Source: Acidobacteriaceae bacterium
GTDB lineage: Bacteria > Acidobacteriota > Terriglobia > Terriglobales > Acidobacteriaceae
Reading direction: 5' to 3'
Length of the DNA: 58,794 bases
Assembly (NCBI GenBank): GCA_030039035.1
Contig: JASHQQ010000132.1
Span: forward strand, 1 to 58,794
The translations under genes were made by a program, and so were the position numbers. Of this stretch, positions 19,354 through 27,646 are shown in pieces; the stretch's first letter is position 1, and every line of letters begins with the position of its first letter. Under the pieces are notes generated by a model that worked only from the letters and a program-made list of their open reading frames with translations, did no database searches and was not told the origin of the DNA.

Positions 19354-20528
19354 GGCAGCAGACGCGGCCTTCCGGCCGCAGCCAGAACCGGCAGAGCCAG
19401 CAGTTGCAGCGACACCGAGAAGACGATCAGGGCAGGAATCGAAAAGTCATACAATGCGCCCATGATCGCGCTGCCCGCGAACCAGGCGATCCCGAAACCC
19501 GCGTCGAAGACACCGAAAGCCGTGCTCCGCCTACCGGCCGGGATCGTCTGCGAAAGAACCGCCTTGAGGCAGGAATCCTGGGCACCCATGCCCATGCCCC
19601 AGAGAATCATTCCTGCAAAGGACAGCGCCGCCGAGTGAAGAAAGACCAGCGGCGCGAAGAATGCCGGAATGCCGAACGCGACGAGGAGAATGGGAAGACC
19701 GACTTTGTCCAGAAGTTTTCCAAGAATCAGCGAAGCGAGCGCGCCAGTCGCCATGGCCACGGAGTAGCAGACGGGCACGAGATCCTGGCGGAGGACTCCG
19801 CTCGTCTGGAAGTGGAAAGCGATGAGGGAAAAGTCGGCAAAACCGGCGGCGATGAGTGCCGCGGCGGCCAGATACAGCCAGTATGCCTTGGAAAATCCCT
19901 TGGCCGGGGATGGAGCCGGCAGCCTCTCGACGGGATCGAAACGCCGCTGGAAAACGCAAGCAACAGCAAGAACGATGAGACACATCAGCGCCGGAATCAG
20001 CAGCATCGCAAAGGCGTGACGGTAGCCTCCTCGACGGAATAGCACGAAGGCGACGATCAACGGCCCAAGCGTGGCGCCCGTTTGATCCAGCGCCTCGTTG
20101 AGCCCGAAGACCCAGCCGTGCCCGATCTTGCTGCCGGCGCGCGACAGCATCGATTCGACCGCCGGCCGGCGAATGGCGCGCCCCGTTCTCTCCGCGACGA
20201 TCAACGCCGCGGCGATGGGCCAGCTCCCGGCCAGCGCCAGCGCGGGAACGGCCAGCATATTGATCGCGTATCCGAGAAAAGCGGCGGTCCAGTATCGTTG
20301 CGTTTTGTCGGCGAGATAGCCCGAAAGCGACCGGAGCGTGTAGCCGGCCATCTCGCCGAAGCCGGCGACGAAACCGACAATCGCCGCACTGGCGCCAAGA
20401 GAGCCGAGAAACGGGCCCACGATGCTTCGGGCGCCTTCATAGGTCGTATCCGCGAAGAAATTCACAAAGCCGGCGATCAGCACGAACTGGAAGGCGAGTT
20501 TCGCTGCGTTCTGTCGCGCGATGGTCAT
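19344..20528 (-). CDS. MFS transporter
   Basis: The 394-residue product is predicted to have about twelve transmembrane helices. The MFS inter-helix motif between helices 2 and 3 reads GYLADKTQRYW, and a second-half loop has LGKLLDKVG. The start at 20528 (MTIARQN) is supported by GGGAGG seven bases before it, whereas the open frame runs 43 codons further up into arginine-rich sequence. Its substrate is unknown; general drug or metabolite efflux is likely. The 3' end overlaps the AhpD-like gene tail-to-tail. Confidence 0.85.
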   Translation of the reverse strand: MTIARQNAAKLAFQFVLIAGFVNFFADTTYEGARSIVGPFLGSLGASAAIVGFVAGFGEMAGYTLRSLSGYLADKTQRYWTAAFLGYAINMLAVPALALAGSWPIAAALIVAERTGRAIRRPAVESMLSRAGSKIGHGWVFGLNEALDQTGATLGPLIVAFVLFRRGGYRHAFAMLLIPALMCLIVLAVACVFQRRFDPVERLPAPSPAKGFSKAYWLYLAAAALIAAGFADFSLIAFHFQTSGVLRQDLVPVCYSVAMATGALASLILGKLLDKVGLPILLVAFGIPAFFAPLVFLHSAALSFAGMILWGMGMGAQDSCLKAVLSQTIPAGRRSTAFGVFDAGFGIAWFAGSAIMGALYDFSIPALIVFSVSLQLLALPVLAAAGRPRLLPQE

Positions 20529-20811
20529 GCTCGTGCCTCCCTCCATCGGATCGATGCGGCGCCGCCGGGCCGAGCGCATCGATCCGGATTCCGCGCGAGC
20601 GCCAAGAGTTCGCCGCAAGAACGATAACTCAGCGGAGGCTCGAAAATCGAGAAGCATGACCCGATAAACAAGGATCAGCCAACTTTCGTCTCATTGCCGT
20701 CGCTTTCCATTGGCATTGCCGCGACCAGCAGTTACCTTCTGCTAGGCTGAAAGGAGCGTACTGCTGCGTGTTCGCGCGGCACGTCTCAAAGGGCAGGAGT
20801 CCATATCACGG

Positions 20812-22104
20812 ATGGGCGAATTCCTTCAGCTCCTGCGCTGCAACCGCAACTACCGGTTCACGTGGATCGGCCAGATTGTCAGCGAGATCGGCGACAACTT
20901 CAACAACATCGCAGTCTTTGCCCTGGCCATGGATCTGACCCACTCCGGCATGGTGGTCACGGGCGTACTGCTGGCGCGAGCCGTTCCCGCCGTGACCATC
21001 GGGCCCATGGCCGGCGTGCTGCTCGACCGCTTCGATCGCAAACGCATCATGATTGCCAGCGATCTCACCCGCGCGGTGATCGCGCTCGGTTTCATTCTGG
21101 CGCTCACATCGCATCGCGTCTGGGTGCTGTATCTGTTCAGCGCGCTGCTGATGGCCGCATCGCCGTTCTTCACCGCGGGCCGCTCCGCCATTCTGCCCAC
21201 CATCGCCAGCCCCGGAGAGATTCACACCGCCAATTCGCTGACGCAGACCACGCAATGGATGAACGTGACAGTCGGCGCATTTCTGGGCGCCACGGTGGTG
21301 GCGATGGGCTACAAATGGGCGTTCGTCTTCAACGCTTTCTCCTTCGTCTTCTCCGCGTGGTGCATCCGGCATCTGCGCGCTCCGGGACCCGAAGGATTTC
21401 ACGGGCGCCACGTTGAAGCCGAGGATGTCGGCATCCGTCCCTGGCACGAATACCGCGAGGGACTGCGCTACATGCGATCGGTGCCGCTGGTGCTGGCCAT
21501 CGCGCTGCTCTCGGTGGGCTGGGCCCTGGGCGGCGGAGCGGCGCAGATTCTCTTCACGCTCTTCGGGGAGGTCGTCTTCAACCGCGGCGCATCCGGCATC
21601 GGAATGATCTGGGGCAGCGCGGGGCTGGGACTGCTGGTGGGAGGGGTCTTTGCCAACTGGCTGGGAAGGCGCATTTCGTTCCGCGCCTACAAGCTCATCG
21701 TCTTCGTGGATTTCGTCATCCACGGCGCCTCATATACTCTCTTCAGTCTCGCGCCGCGTTTCGGCATGGCGCTGCTGTTCATCTTTCTCTCGCGCAGCGT
21801 CATGGCTGTCAACTCGGTGATGAACTACTCCTGGCTGCTTCGCACCATCGCCAACCGTTATCGTGGGCGCGTTTTCGCCACCATCGACACTTTCACGTGG
21901 ACCATGATGATGATCTCCATGATGGTCGCGGGGATTGCGTCGATCGATTACAATCCGCGCCTTATCGGCACGGTCGCGGGACTGCTCAGCTCTGTCACGG
22001 TTATCGGCTGGGGCTGGGCCAACTGGACGGGACGCCTGCCTATGCCCGGAATCGCCGGAACGGAGTCCGACGAACCGGAAACCCATCCGGGCAACATGGT
22101 CTAG
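20812..22104 (+). CDS. MFS transporter (EntS/MFS_3-like)
   Basis: The protein has 430 residues with the N-terminus FLQLLRCNRNYRFTWIGQIVSEIGDNFNNIAVFALAM-type of MFS_3 exporters (EntS/macrolide efflux group), the conserved GVLLDRFDRKRIMIASD loop between helices 2 and 3, and about twelve helices. The 283-bp region to the divergent MFS gene has a weak TTGGCA (20710)/TACCTT (20733) promoter-like pair with 17-bp spacing. The substrate is unknown. It converges with the phosphatase gene downstream. Confidence 0.85.
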   Translation: MGEFLQLLRCNRNYRFTWIGQIVSEIGDNFNNIAVFALAMDLTHSGMVVTGVLLARAVPAVTIGPMAGVLLDRFDRKRIMIASDLTRAVIALGFILALTSHRVWVLYLFSALLMAASPFFTAGRSAILPTIASPGEIHTANSLTQTTQWMNVTVGAFLGATVVAMGYKWAFVFNAFSFVFSAWCIRHLRAPGPEGFHGRHVEAEDVGIRPWHEYREGLRYMRSVPLVLAIALLSVGWALGGGAAQILFTLFGEVVFNRGASGIGMIWGSAGLGLLVGGVFANWLGRRISFRAYKLIVFVDFVIHGASYTLFSLAPRFGMALLFIFLSRSVMAVNSVMNYSWLLRTIANRYRGRVFATIDTFTWTMMMISMMVAGIASIDYNPRLIGTVAGLLSSVTVIGWGWANWTGRLPMPGIAGTESDEPETHPGNMV

Positions 22105-22225
22105 AAGCGATTCTTGAAATTCCATGACGCATTTTGAGTTCGTCGACGAGTGGCTTTTTCTCAAGGAAGAATCCTCTTTGCGATCCCGATCCGCCCGACA
22201 CCATTTCGAGAACGCTCCAGGTAAA

Positions 22226-22288
22226 TGACCGCATCAATTCGCACCATCGTCATGGTTTCCCAGGTCCCAGTACCGATTTATGCGGTCA
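22226..22288. terminator. Inverted repeat spanning the phosphatase stop codon
   Basis: TGACCGCAT (22226-22234) and ATGCGGTCA (22280-22288) are perfect 9-bp arms. The right arm covers the last codons of the minus-strand phosphatase gene. It lies in the gap between convergent genes, so it could end either transcript, but the 45-base spacer is long and there is no T-tract. Confidence 0.3.
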
Positions 22289-23351
22289 CAGGCCTGGATC
22301 CGCGACTGGAGAATCCTTTTCGGGCGAGGGCCAACCGCTTTTCGAAGGAATGAAGCACCGTCGCATCCCTGCCGATATGCCGGACCAGCACGGAATCCTG
22401 GCGTATCTCCAGGTCCGTGAAACCCAGCGCCCGCGCGCCAAATGGCCCTCGGCGCCCGGGCGGTGTTCTCCAGCCGACCAGTTCCGCTCCTCCGCCCCCG
22501 GAAACGACGAACGACGTGGGACGGTTCTCGAACTCGAGGTGTTGCAGATCGTGATCGTGACCCGAGATGTAAAAAGCAATCCGGTGTTCGGTCAGGAGCC
22601 TGCCCCATCTGGAAATGAGAATCGGGTTATCGCCGTGCATGCCATTTGTATAAAGAGGATGGTGGGCAACAAAAGCGAGAAGCTGGCCTGGCCGGTCCTT
22701 CCCAAGCTCACCCTGCAGCCATTCATCCTGGGCATTCGCCTCTGCCCGGCTCATTTCGAAGCTCCAGGGCCGGATGAAGTCCATGGACTTGGTTCCGGGA
22801 AGATTCGAATCCAGGCAGAAGAATGTCATCACAGGATCGTTTGAAGGGAATGAAACGGTGTACCACCGGGCAGGCATGCGCCATCGGCTGCTCCCGGCCT
22901 TTGCATAGGCAAGCTCGGCCTCTACCTTGTTTCCGAAGAATCTCTCGTAGTCATGGTTTCCGAGGACGGCGTATGCCGGGCCCGGAAAAACCGATGCGGG
23001 ATACATCTCCTCAAACTGCCGGTTCCACCGGTGCGATTGGACTCCGCCTCGCATCGGGCCGTAGAAGTTATCTCCGAGCATCATGAGTGCGTCGATCTTC
23101 AGGCGATGAAGTCCCACCCAGCGGCGCATCGCTTCAGCTACGGCCGTTTGCTGTCCGGGAAGAGTGTTGGTTCCCCAATCGCCAAGCATCAGGATGTGCC
23201 TGGCTTCCGGATCCGGACTGCAATCGACCGTCGAAGCAAATATGGACGAAATGCCGCCGTTCAGAACGGCCGCCGCGGAGAAAGCAACCGTCTGTTTGAG
23301 GAACGAACGCCGTGTTATTTTATGCGTCCGGCTTTGTCGGGGTGTATCCAT
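22278..23351 (-). CDS. Tat-exported metallophosphoesterase (acid-phosphatase type)
   Basis: This 357-residue enzyme starts with a twin-arginine signal, TRRSFLKQ at about 13-20, followed by a hydrophobic stretch to about residue 41. Calcineurin-like phosphoesterase motifs follow in order: GDWG, GDNFYG, GNHDYE, VAHHPLY and GHDHD. This set matches tartrate-resistant (type 5) acid phosphatases with a binuclear metal site. It should act outside the cytoplasm on phosphomonoesters or phosphoproteins. It is the last gene of a five-gene minus-strand operon and lies 24 bp after a secreted kinase-like gene, a context that suggests opposing activities. Confidence 0.88.
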   Translation of the reverse strand: MDTPRQSRTHKITRRSFLKQTVAFSAAAVLNGGISSIFASTVDCSPDPEARHILMLGDWGTNTLPGQQTAVAEAMRRWVGLHRLKIDALMMLGDNFYGPMRGGVQSHRWNRQFEEMYPASVFPGPAYAVLGNHDYERFFGNKVEAELAYAKAGSSRWRMPARWYTVSFPSNDPVMTFFCLDSNLPGTKSMDFIRPWSFEMSRAEANAQDEWLQGELGKDRPGQLLAFVAHHPLYTNGMHGDNPILISRWGRLLTEHRIAFYISGHDHDLQHLEFENRPTSFVVSGGGGAELVGWRTPPGRRGPFGARALGFTDLEIRQDSVLVRHIGRDATVLHSFEKRLALARKGFSSRGSRPVTA

Positions 23352-23375
23352 CCGGATTCTGATTCGTTGCGTCCG

Positions 23376-25013
23376 TCAACCCGCCATCCGGGACGAGGTT
23401 CTCTCAAGACCGACCAGGACCCAGCTATCGGCCCTGCGGACAAAGTACACAGTCACACTCCGGTGAGGCGTATCGGGAGCTGTGACGGTGCATCCGACAT
23501 ACGCTCCCTCCGTGGCGGCAAGAATCCCGGCAGGAACCCTGGCGTCGTCTGTGCCGTCGTCGGCGAAAGACCGATTGGTCGCATTGTCGAATCGGAACCA
23601 GTCGAAGCGATAGGCGCGCCGGGCTGAGACTCCCGACCGGGCGCCGATATCCGTGAATTCCAGCCGATCGCCGTCGATCGCAAAACCCTCCAGGGGAAGC
23701 ACCTTGCCGTACCATGCGCGGCCGATCGCGTCCCGCCTCTCCTCAAGAACTTTCGCGATGTATTCGGTCACCGCGGGATTGCTGAACTGCCCCTCTTCGA
23801 CGATCGCATGAATCTGGGCGTCGGAAAACTCCATCACTCGTTTTGCCGCCCAATAGCCATCCCCGTCCTGGAGCGCCTGAAATGCCGGATTGGGATAGTT
23901 CGGCCGCCACGTGAGAGGGTCGAATCCCACCGCGGTGAAGTTTCCGACGGCTGGAAGCTCCTTGGGGTAGCGAACCGTCTCCCACTTCACCGGTTTCAGG
24001 CCAAAAGTCAGGGCCCGATCTTTTTGTTCACGGCTGTCGGGGAGAATGTCCTCCTGACCGTGGCGAGGATCCTTGGCGATATCGCTGTCGCTCCCGAAAG
24101 AATCCCCGAAGTCGAGAAGAAAATGTTCAAATCGGGCGTCGGAGTCCGTGCCCACAACCGTGTCGAGGCTATTCTCGCCCTTGGCATCGGTATGGTTGAG
24201 CCACGCGAAGATGACTCCAAGGCCCCGCAGGTCGCGACGCTGCTGGTGTGGAACCAGATCGTTGGGATCGTCGCCACGAACGCCTGAATAACGGAAGGGA
24301 CCAACGATCTTTCCCGGAATGCTCAAGCTGCCCATGAATCTCAGCCGGCCATCCCTGGTATGTGGAACCGCATCGAGGATCCTGTCCAACTGATCCTTGG
24401 TCATCCGATGCTCTTTGCCTGAGAGCCCCGTGATGGTCGCCTTCCCGGAGAGCTGGATATCTTCTCTCCTGGCGTAAAAGATGTAGTTCTCCGGAACGTT
24501 ATACCCGATTGCGTAGAGAAAGAGTGGAGCGACGACGTCCGCGGCAGAGGCCATCTCGGGATTCGAGGGCGGGTCGACCTTGACGAAAAACAGGATGTTT
24601 CTGGCATCGCGCATCCTGAAGCCCGGCGTCACGCCTTCCGTCTTTGCGGCGACAACGGTGAATGGCGGCTGCGGCCCTCCGTGCGTCCTCGCCCCGCGCT
24701 TCAGTTCCGCGATGGTCATCTCCGGAACCGGTTTCCTGTTGGTGAACCAGCTCGAGTCCGGCACTTCGCCAAGGCTGTTGATTGCCAGACTCGGCGTGGC
24801 GGGAGGCGTTTTGTATTTGACGGAATGAGCGATGAAGTCGTAGAGCGGATTGATCGACTGCTCTCCTGCATGCGGCACCGGCTCGACTTCGGGGACCCTC
24901 CAGAGAGGATCGTCGGGCGCAAATCGCTGCGCCAACGCTGCCGACGGACCCAGCAGGAGAACTCCTAGAAGATACGGGACAGTTTGCTGAAGCTTCCGTT
25001 GAAGACGAACCAT
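23376..25013 (-). CDS. Exported protein with protein-kinase-like catalytic motifs
   Basis: The product (545 aa) has a Sec signal peptide (about 1-29, cleavage near ALAQ). I know no named family for it. Several motifs are arranged as in the kinase-like fold shared by HipA, CotH and Fam20C. These are Lys145 in FFVKVDP, Glu153 followed by a helix and IGYNVPEN (about 151-176), a catalytic-loop-like N-H-T-D276-A-K278-G-E-N281, and a metal-site-like LLD301FGDSFG. A phosphotransferase activity is inferred, not shown. The start codon overlaps the upstream barrel gene by 49 bases, so translation is probably coupled. A phosphatase gene follows directly. The alternative is a pseudo-enzyme or a binding protein. 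Confidence 0.6.
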   Translation of the reverse strand: MVRLQRKLQQTVPYLLGVLLLGPSAALAQRFAPDDPLWRVPEVEPVPHAGEQSINPLYDFIAHSVKYKTPPATPSLAINSLGEVPDSSWFTNRKPVPEMTIAELKRGARTHGGPQPPFTVVAAKTEGVTPGFRMRDARNILFFVKVDPPSNPEMASAADVVAPLFLYAIGYNVPENYIFYARREDIQLSGKATITGLSGKEHRMTKDQLDRILDAVPHTRDGRLRFMGSLSIPGKIVGPFRYSGVRGDDPNDLVPHQQRRDLRGLGVIFAWLNHTDAKGENSLDTVVGTDSDARFEHFLLDFGDSFGSDSDIAKDPRHGQEDILPDSREQKDRALTFGLKPVKWETVRYPKELPAVGNFTAVGFDPLTWRPNYPNPAFQALQDGDGYWAAKRVMEFSDAQIHAIVEEGQFSNPAVTEYIAKVLEERRDAIGRAWYGKVLPLEGFAIDGDRLEFTDIGARSGVSARRAYRFDWFRFDNATNRSFADDGTDDARVPAGILAATEGAYVGCTVTAPDTPHRSVTVYFVRRADSWVLVGLERTSSRMAG

Positions 25014-26230
25014 ACTCTGACCCCCTCCGGTGAGAATCCGACATCACAGCGCATCACTGTAGCCTGCTTGTTCTTGAAACGAATTCCGAATCCGCCATCG
25101 GCGCGCAGATCGCGCAGCCCGATCAGGCCAGCTCGCTGATATACATTGCCGCCGTCGCCAAACAACGCCAGTTCCAGGGCCTGCGAAACCGGCCAGCGAT
25201 ACTCGCCGCTCAGCACGGAGCTGCCGTTGTCGTAGAAGCGATAGCGCTCATAGCCGCGAAGGTCGTCCGGCCCTCCGAGCGTTGGCTGCAGATAAAACGG
25301 GACCTGCTGATCCGCACCGTGAAACGTGGTTTCGTTGCGGGCACGAAATGCAAGAGTGCGCATCCCGTTCCAGAACGGCACATAATAGGTCGCCTGCGTT
25401 TGCAGCAGATGGAACGACGCATTGTTGCCGCTCCGGTCCCAGAACTGCGAATCGTCGGCCTCGAGCTCGAGGCCCGAGGGACTGTCGTAACTGGGCCTGG
25501 TCAGATCGAGGTCGACGATCGAAGTACCGACAACGAAGTTGGACTGCTTGGCGAGCCCGGGTGTATTTGCAGGCGTATAGATGTTGCCGGTCGAAGGCCA
25601 GTCGCCCAGGTCGCCCGGACCCACATGGACAAGCAGGCCGCCAACGGAATAACCGGTTGTGAGCTTCTGCCCGAAGAAGTGGGTCAGGCCGTCGGCATGG
25701 GTCGTCGTGAATTCGCGCCGAAAATCGCTGCGGCCGTCCTTGCTGGAATCCGGCCCCTCGCCGTAGTAAGGCATTGACGCCGCGTTCTGGTAGCCGCCAT
25801 CCACTTTTGTCTCGAAGTGGCCGTTGAAGAGATCGGCGAAATTGAAGGAGGTCGACGCTCCGTACCACTTCTTCGTCGACCCGACCGCATTGGCGTCAAT
25901 CGTGAGGTGCTCGTCGAGCAGGCCGCGGCGAACATACTGGGGACCCAGCGAGAAGCCCGCGCCGGTCGGCAATCCGCCCATCAGGACGCCGAAGGGGTTG
26001 GGATTGAAGATCGGGTCAAGGTAGTGATGTTCGACATGATCGAATTCCTGCTCTCCGTGCGGCGGGGCGACCGCCGTGAGATGCTTTGCCTTGACGTGCT
26101 CCGCGGATTCGATCGCTTCGGCCCGGGAAAGCGCGCCCGGCTGACCGGGCGTGAATTGGGCTTTGGCTGGCCGGCTGAAGCAAGCCAACGCAGCCGCCGT
26201 GACTGCGAGCATTCGCACTGGAGAGTTCAT
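24965..26230 (-). CDS. Outer-membrane beta-barrel protein (surface-antigen D15-like)
   Basis: The protein has 421 residues, with a signal peptide (about 1-24, ending PAKAQ), a short linker rich in His, and a barrel with alternating hydrophobic strands. The C-terminal half has GPDDLRGYERYRFYDN and ends SFSKLSRIF, both typical of Omp85/D15-type surface antigens. No POTRA repeats are visible, so it is closer to short single-barrel members than to BamA. The start at 26230 follows GGAG at 9 bases; the frame stays open 68 codons higher. It sits between the nucleotide-carrier-like genes and the kinase-like gene, whose start it overlaps. Confidence 0.75.
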   Translation of the reverse strand: MNSPVRMLAVTAAALACFSRPAKAQFTPGQPGALSRAEAIESAEHVKAKHLTAVAPPHGEQEFDHVEHHYLDPIFNPNPFGVLMGGLPTGAGFSLGPQYVRRGLLDEHLTIDANAVGSTKKWYGASTSFNFADLFNGHFETKVDGGYQNAASMPYYGEGPDSSKDGRSDFRREFTTTHADGLTHFFGQKLTTGYSVGGLLVHVGPGDLGDWPSTGNIYTPANTPGLAKQSNFVVGTSIVDLDLTRPSYDSPSGLELEADDSQFWDRSGNNASFHLLQTQATYYVPFWNGMRTLAFRARNETTFHGADQQVPFYLQPTLGGPDDLRGYERYRFYDNGSSVLSGEYRWPVSQALELALFGDGGNVYQRAGLIGLRDLRADGGFGIRFKNKQATVMRCDVGFSPEGVRVWFVFNGSFSKLSRIF

Positions 26231-26298
26231 GTTCTTTTGCTCCAATCCACTTTTGCGTGAGCCCGAAACTGCTTCCCTTCGGGAGCGGCACGCACGAT

Positions 26299-27597
26299 TC
26301 AAGCCAGCACTGCTCCTTCGCGCGCCGTCCGGTGCAGGGGCACCGTTCCCGCACGTTTCTTCACCGAGCCGAAGGCCCTGGCCAACTGGTCCACGCGGTG
26401 CAGAAGCAGCCGCGAAAGACCCCACAATGCGCATCCGAGCAGGCTGAAGATCAGCAACGACCAGCGATAGCCGAGCTGGGAACCGCCCATCAGAAGCAGG
26501 GCCAGCAGACCCGCGGCGATCAGGTCTCCGATTCGCTCACCCACGACGTCGATCAGCGGCCGGGCTTCGACGCGCAAATTGTCGGGCATGACAGCATAGA
26601 CCATCTCCACGCCGCATCGGAAGACCGAATTCCTCAACGAATACTCACCCGCCCGGAGAACGGCGAGGATCGGGAAAACGGGCAGGATCATTCCCAACGA
26701 GGCGGCGATCGTCATCGTCATCGGGTGAAGCGTTAGGCCGGCCCTGGCAAGCTTCGACGTTCCGTTATTCTGGAGCGCGAGCTGGCCAAGGAGCGATCCG
26801 AGGCTGAGCAGGCCCTGAAAAAGCCCTAGAAAATGAAGTCGCGCGGCCTGTTCGGTGAAATGCTCCGCGGCGCCCACCCGGAAGACCAGATCGAGGAGCG
26901 TCGAGGCCGAGGCGCCGATGACGGTCACCGCGGCGAACGTGCGGATGACCGGGCTGGTCCAGTGCCTGAGAGCCTTCTCGACCTCTGCGCGAATCGGCGG
27001 CGGCGCCTCCGTGCTGCAGTAGCTGTTTCGATAGAGCAGCAGCGTGAGCACCACGGCGATATTGATCGACGCGAGGATAAGATTGGCGACCCGGAAGTTC
27101 GCGGCCGAGGGCAGATGAACCAGCCCGAAGCCGGCAAACAATCCCGCCGAGGTTCCACAGATCAGGATCGAGGGAACCTTGCCTGTATCTCTCCCGCCGC
27201 ACTTGCTCATCCAGTCGCCGATCAGGACCCAGATGAGAGAAAGCCCCAGGGCAGTCGATGCGGACACTTCGATGTAGTAGCCGCTGTACATCCAGGGTTG
27301 GGACTTGTATCCGAAGGCAAAGATCGTCTCGCAGATCGCGTTGATGGCATAAAACGCGCGGATCACGCGGATGCGCTGCTCGGTCCGGAAGAAGAACGAG
27401 AGCAGGAGGCTGATGGTGATGGCCAGGAGCGTTCCGATCAGCGTGAGGCCCGGCAATGCAGTGACCGCCAGATGCGATCCGAGCAGGGAGTCGCGGAACG
27501 CCCGGCTGAAGACATAGTGCAACATCAGCAGCGCGTAGGCGAGGATCAGAAGCGGCAGGGCGCCTGTGGCCGGCGCGATGGATATTCTGTTTGCCAT
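26299..27597 (-). CDS. Npt/TLC-type nucleotide-carrier-like membrane protein B
   Basis: This polytopic membrane protein has 432 residues and about eleven to twelve helices. It shares a layout with its upstream neighbour, including the segment GEYSLRNSVFRCGVEMVYAVMPDNLR...IDVVGERIGD. That segment corresponds to the conserved late region of ADP/ATP-type (TLC, Npt1/Npt2) carriers. Similarity to the classical carriers is weaker than in the upstream gene, so a general MFS assignment is possible. The start is ATG 27597, the only good in-frame choice after the upstream gene; GGAGGG is 14 bases away. It follows the first carrier by 49 bp. Confidence 0.6.
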   Translation of the reverse strand: MANRISIAPATGALPLLILAYALLMLHYVFSRAFRDSLLGSHLAVTALPGLTLIGTLLAITISLLLSFFFRTEQRIRVIRAFYAINAICETIFAFGYKSQPWMYSGYYIEVSASTALGLSLIWVLIGDWMSKCGGRDTGKVPSILICGTSAGLFAGFGLVHLPSAANFRVANLILASINIAVVLTLLLYRNSYCSTEAPPPIRAEVEKALRHWTSPVIRTFAAVTVIGASASTLLDLVFRVGAAEHFTEQAARLHFLGLFQGLLSLGSLLGQLALQNNGTSKLARAGLTLHPMTMTIAASLGMILPVFPILAVLRAGEYSLRNSVFRCGVEMVYAVMPDNLRVEARPLIDVVGERIGDLIAAGLLALLLMGGSQLGYRWSLLIFSLLGCALWGLSRLLLHRVDQLARAFGSVKKRAGTVPLHRTAREGAVLA

Positions 27598-27646
27598 TTC
27601 GACTGCTGCATCCCTCCGGAAAATGTCCTCGGCGTAAACCCGCCCT

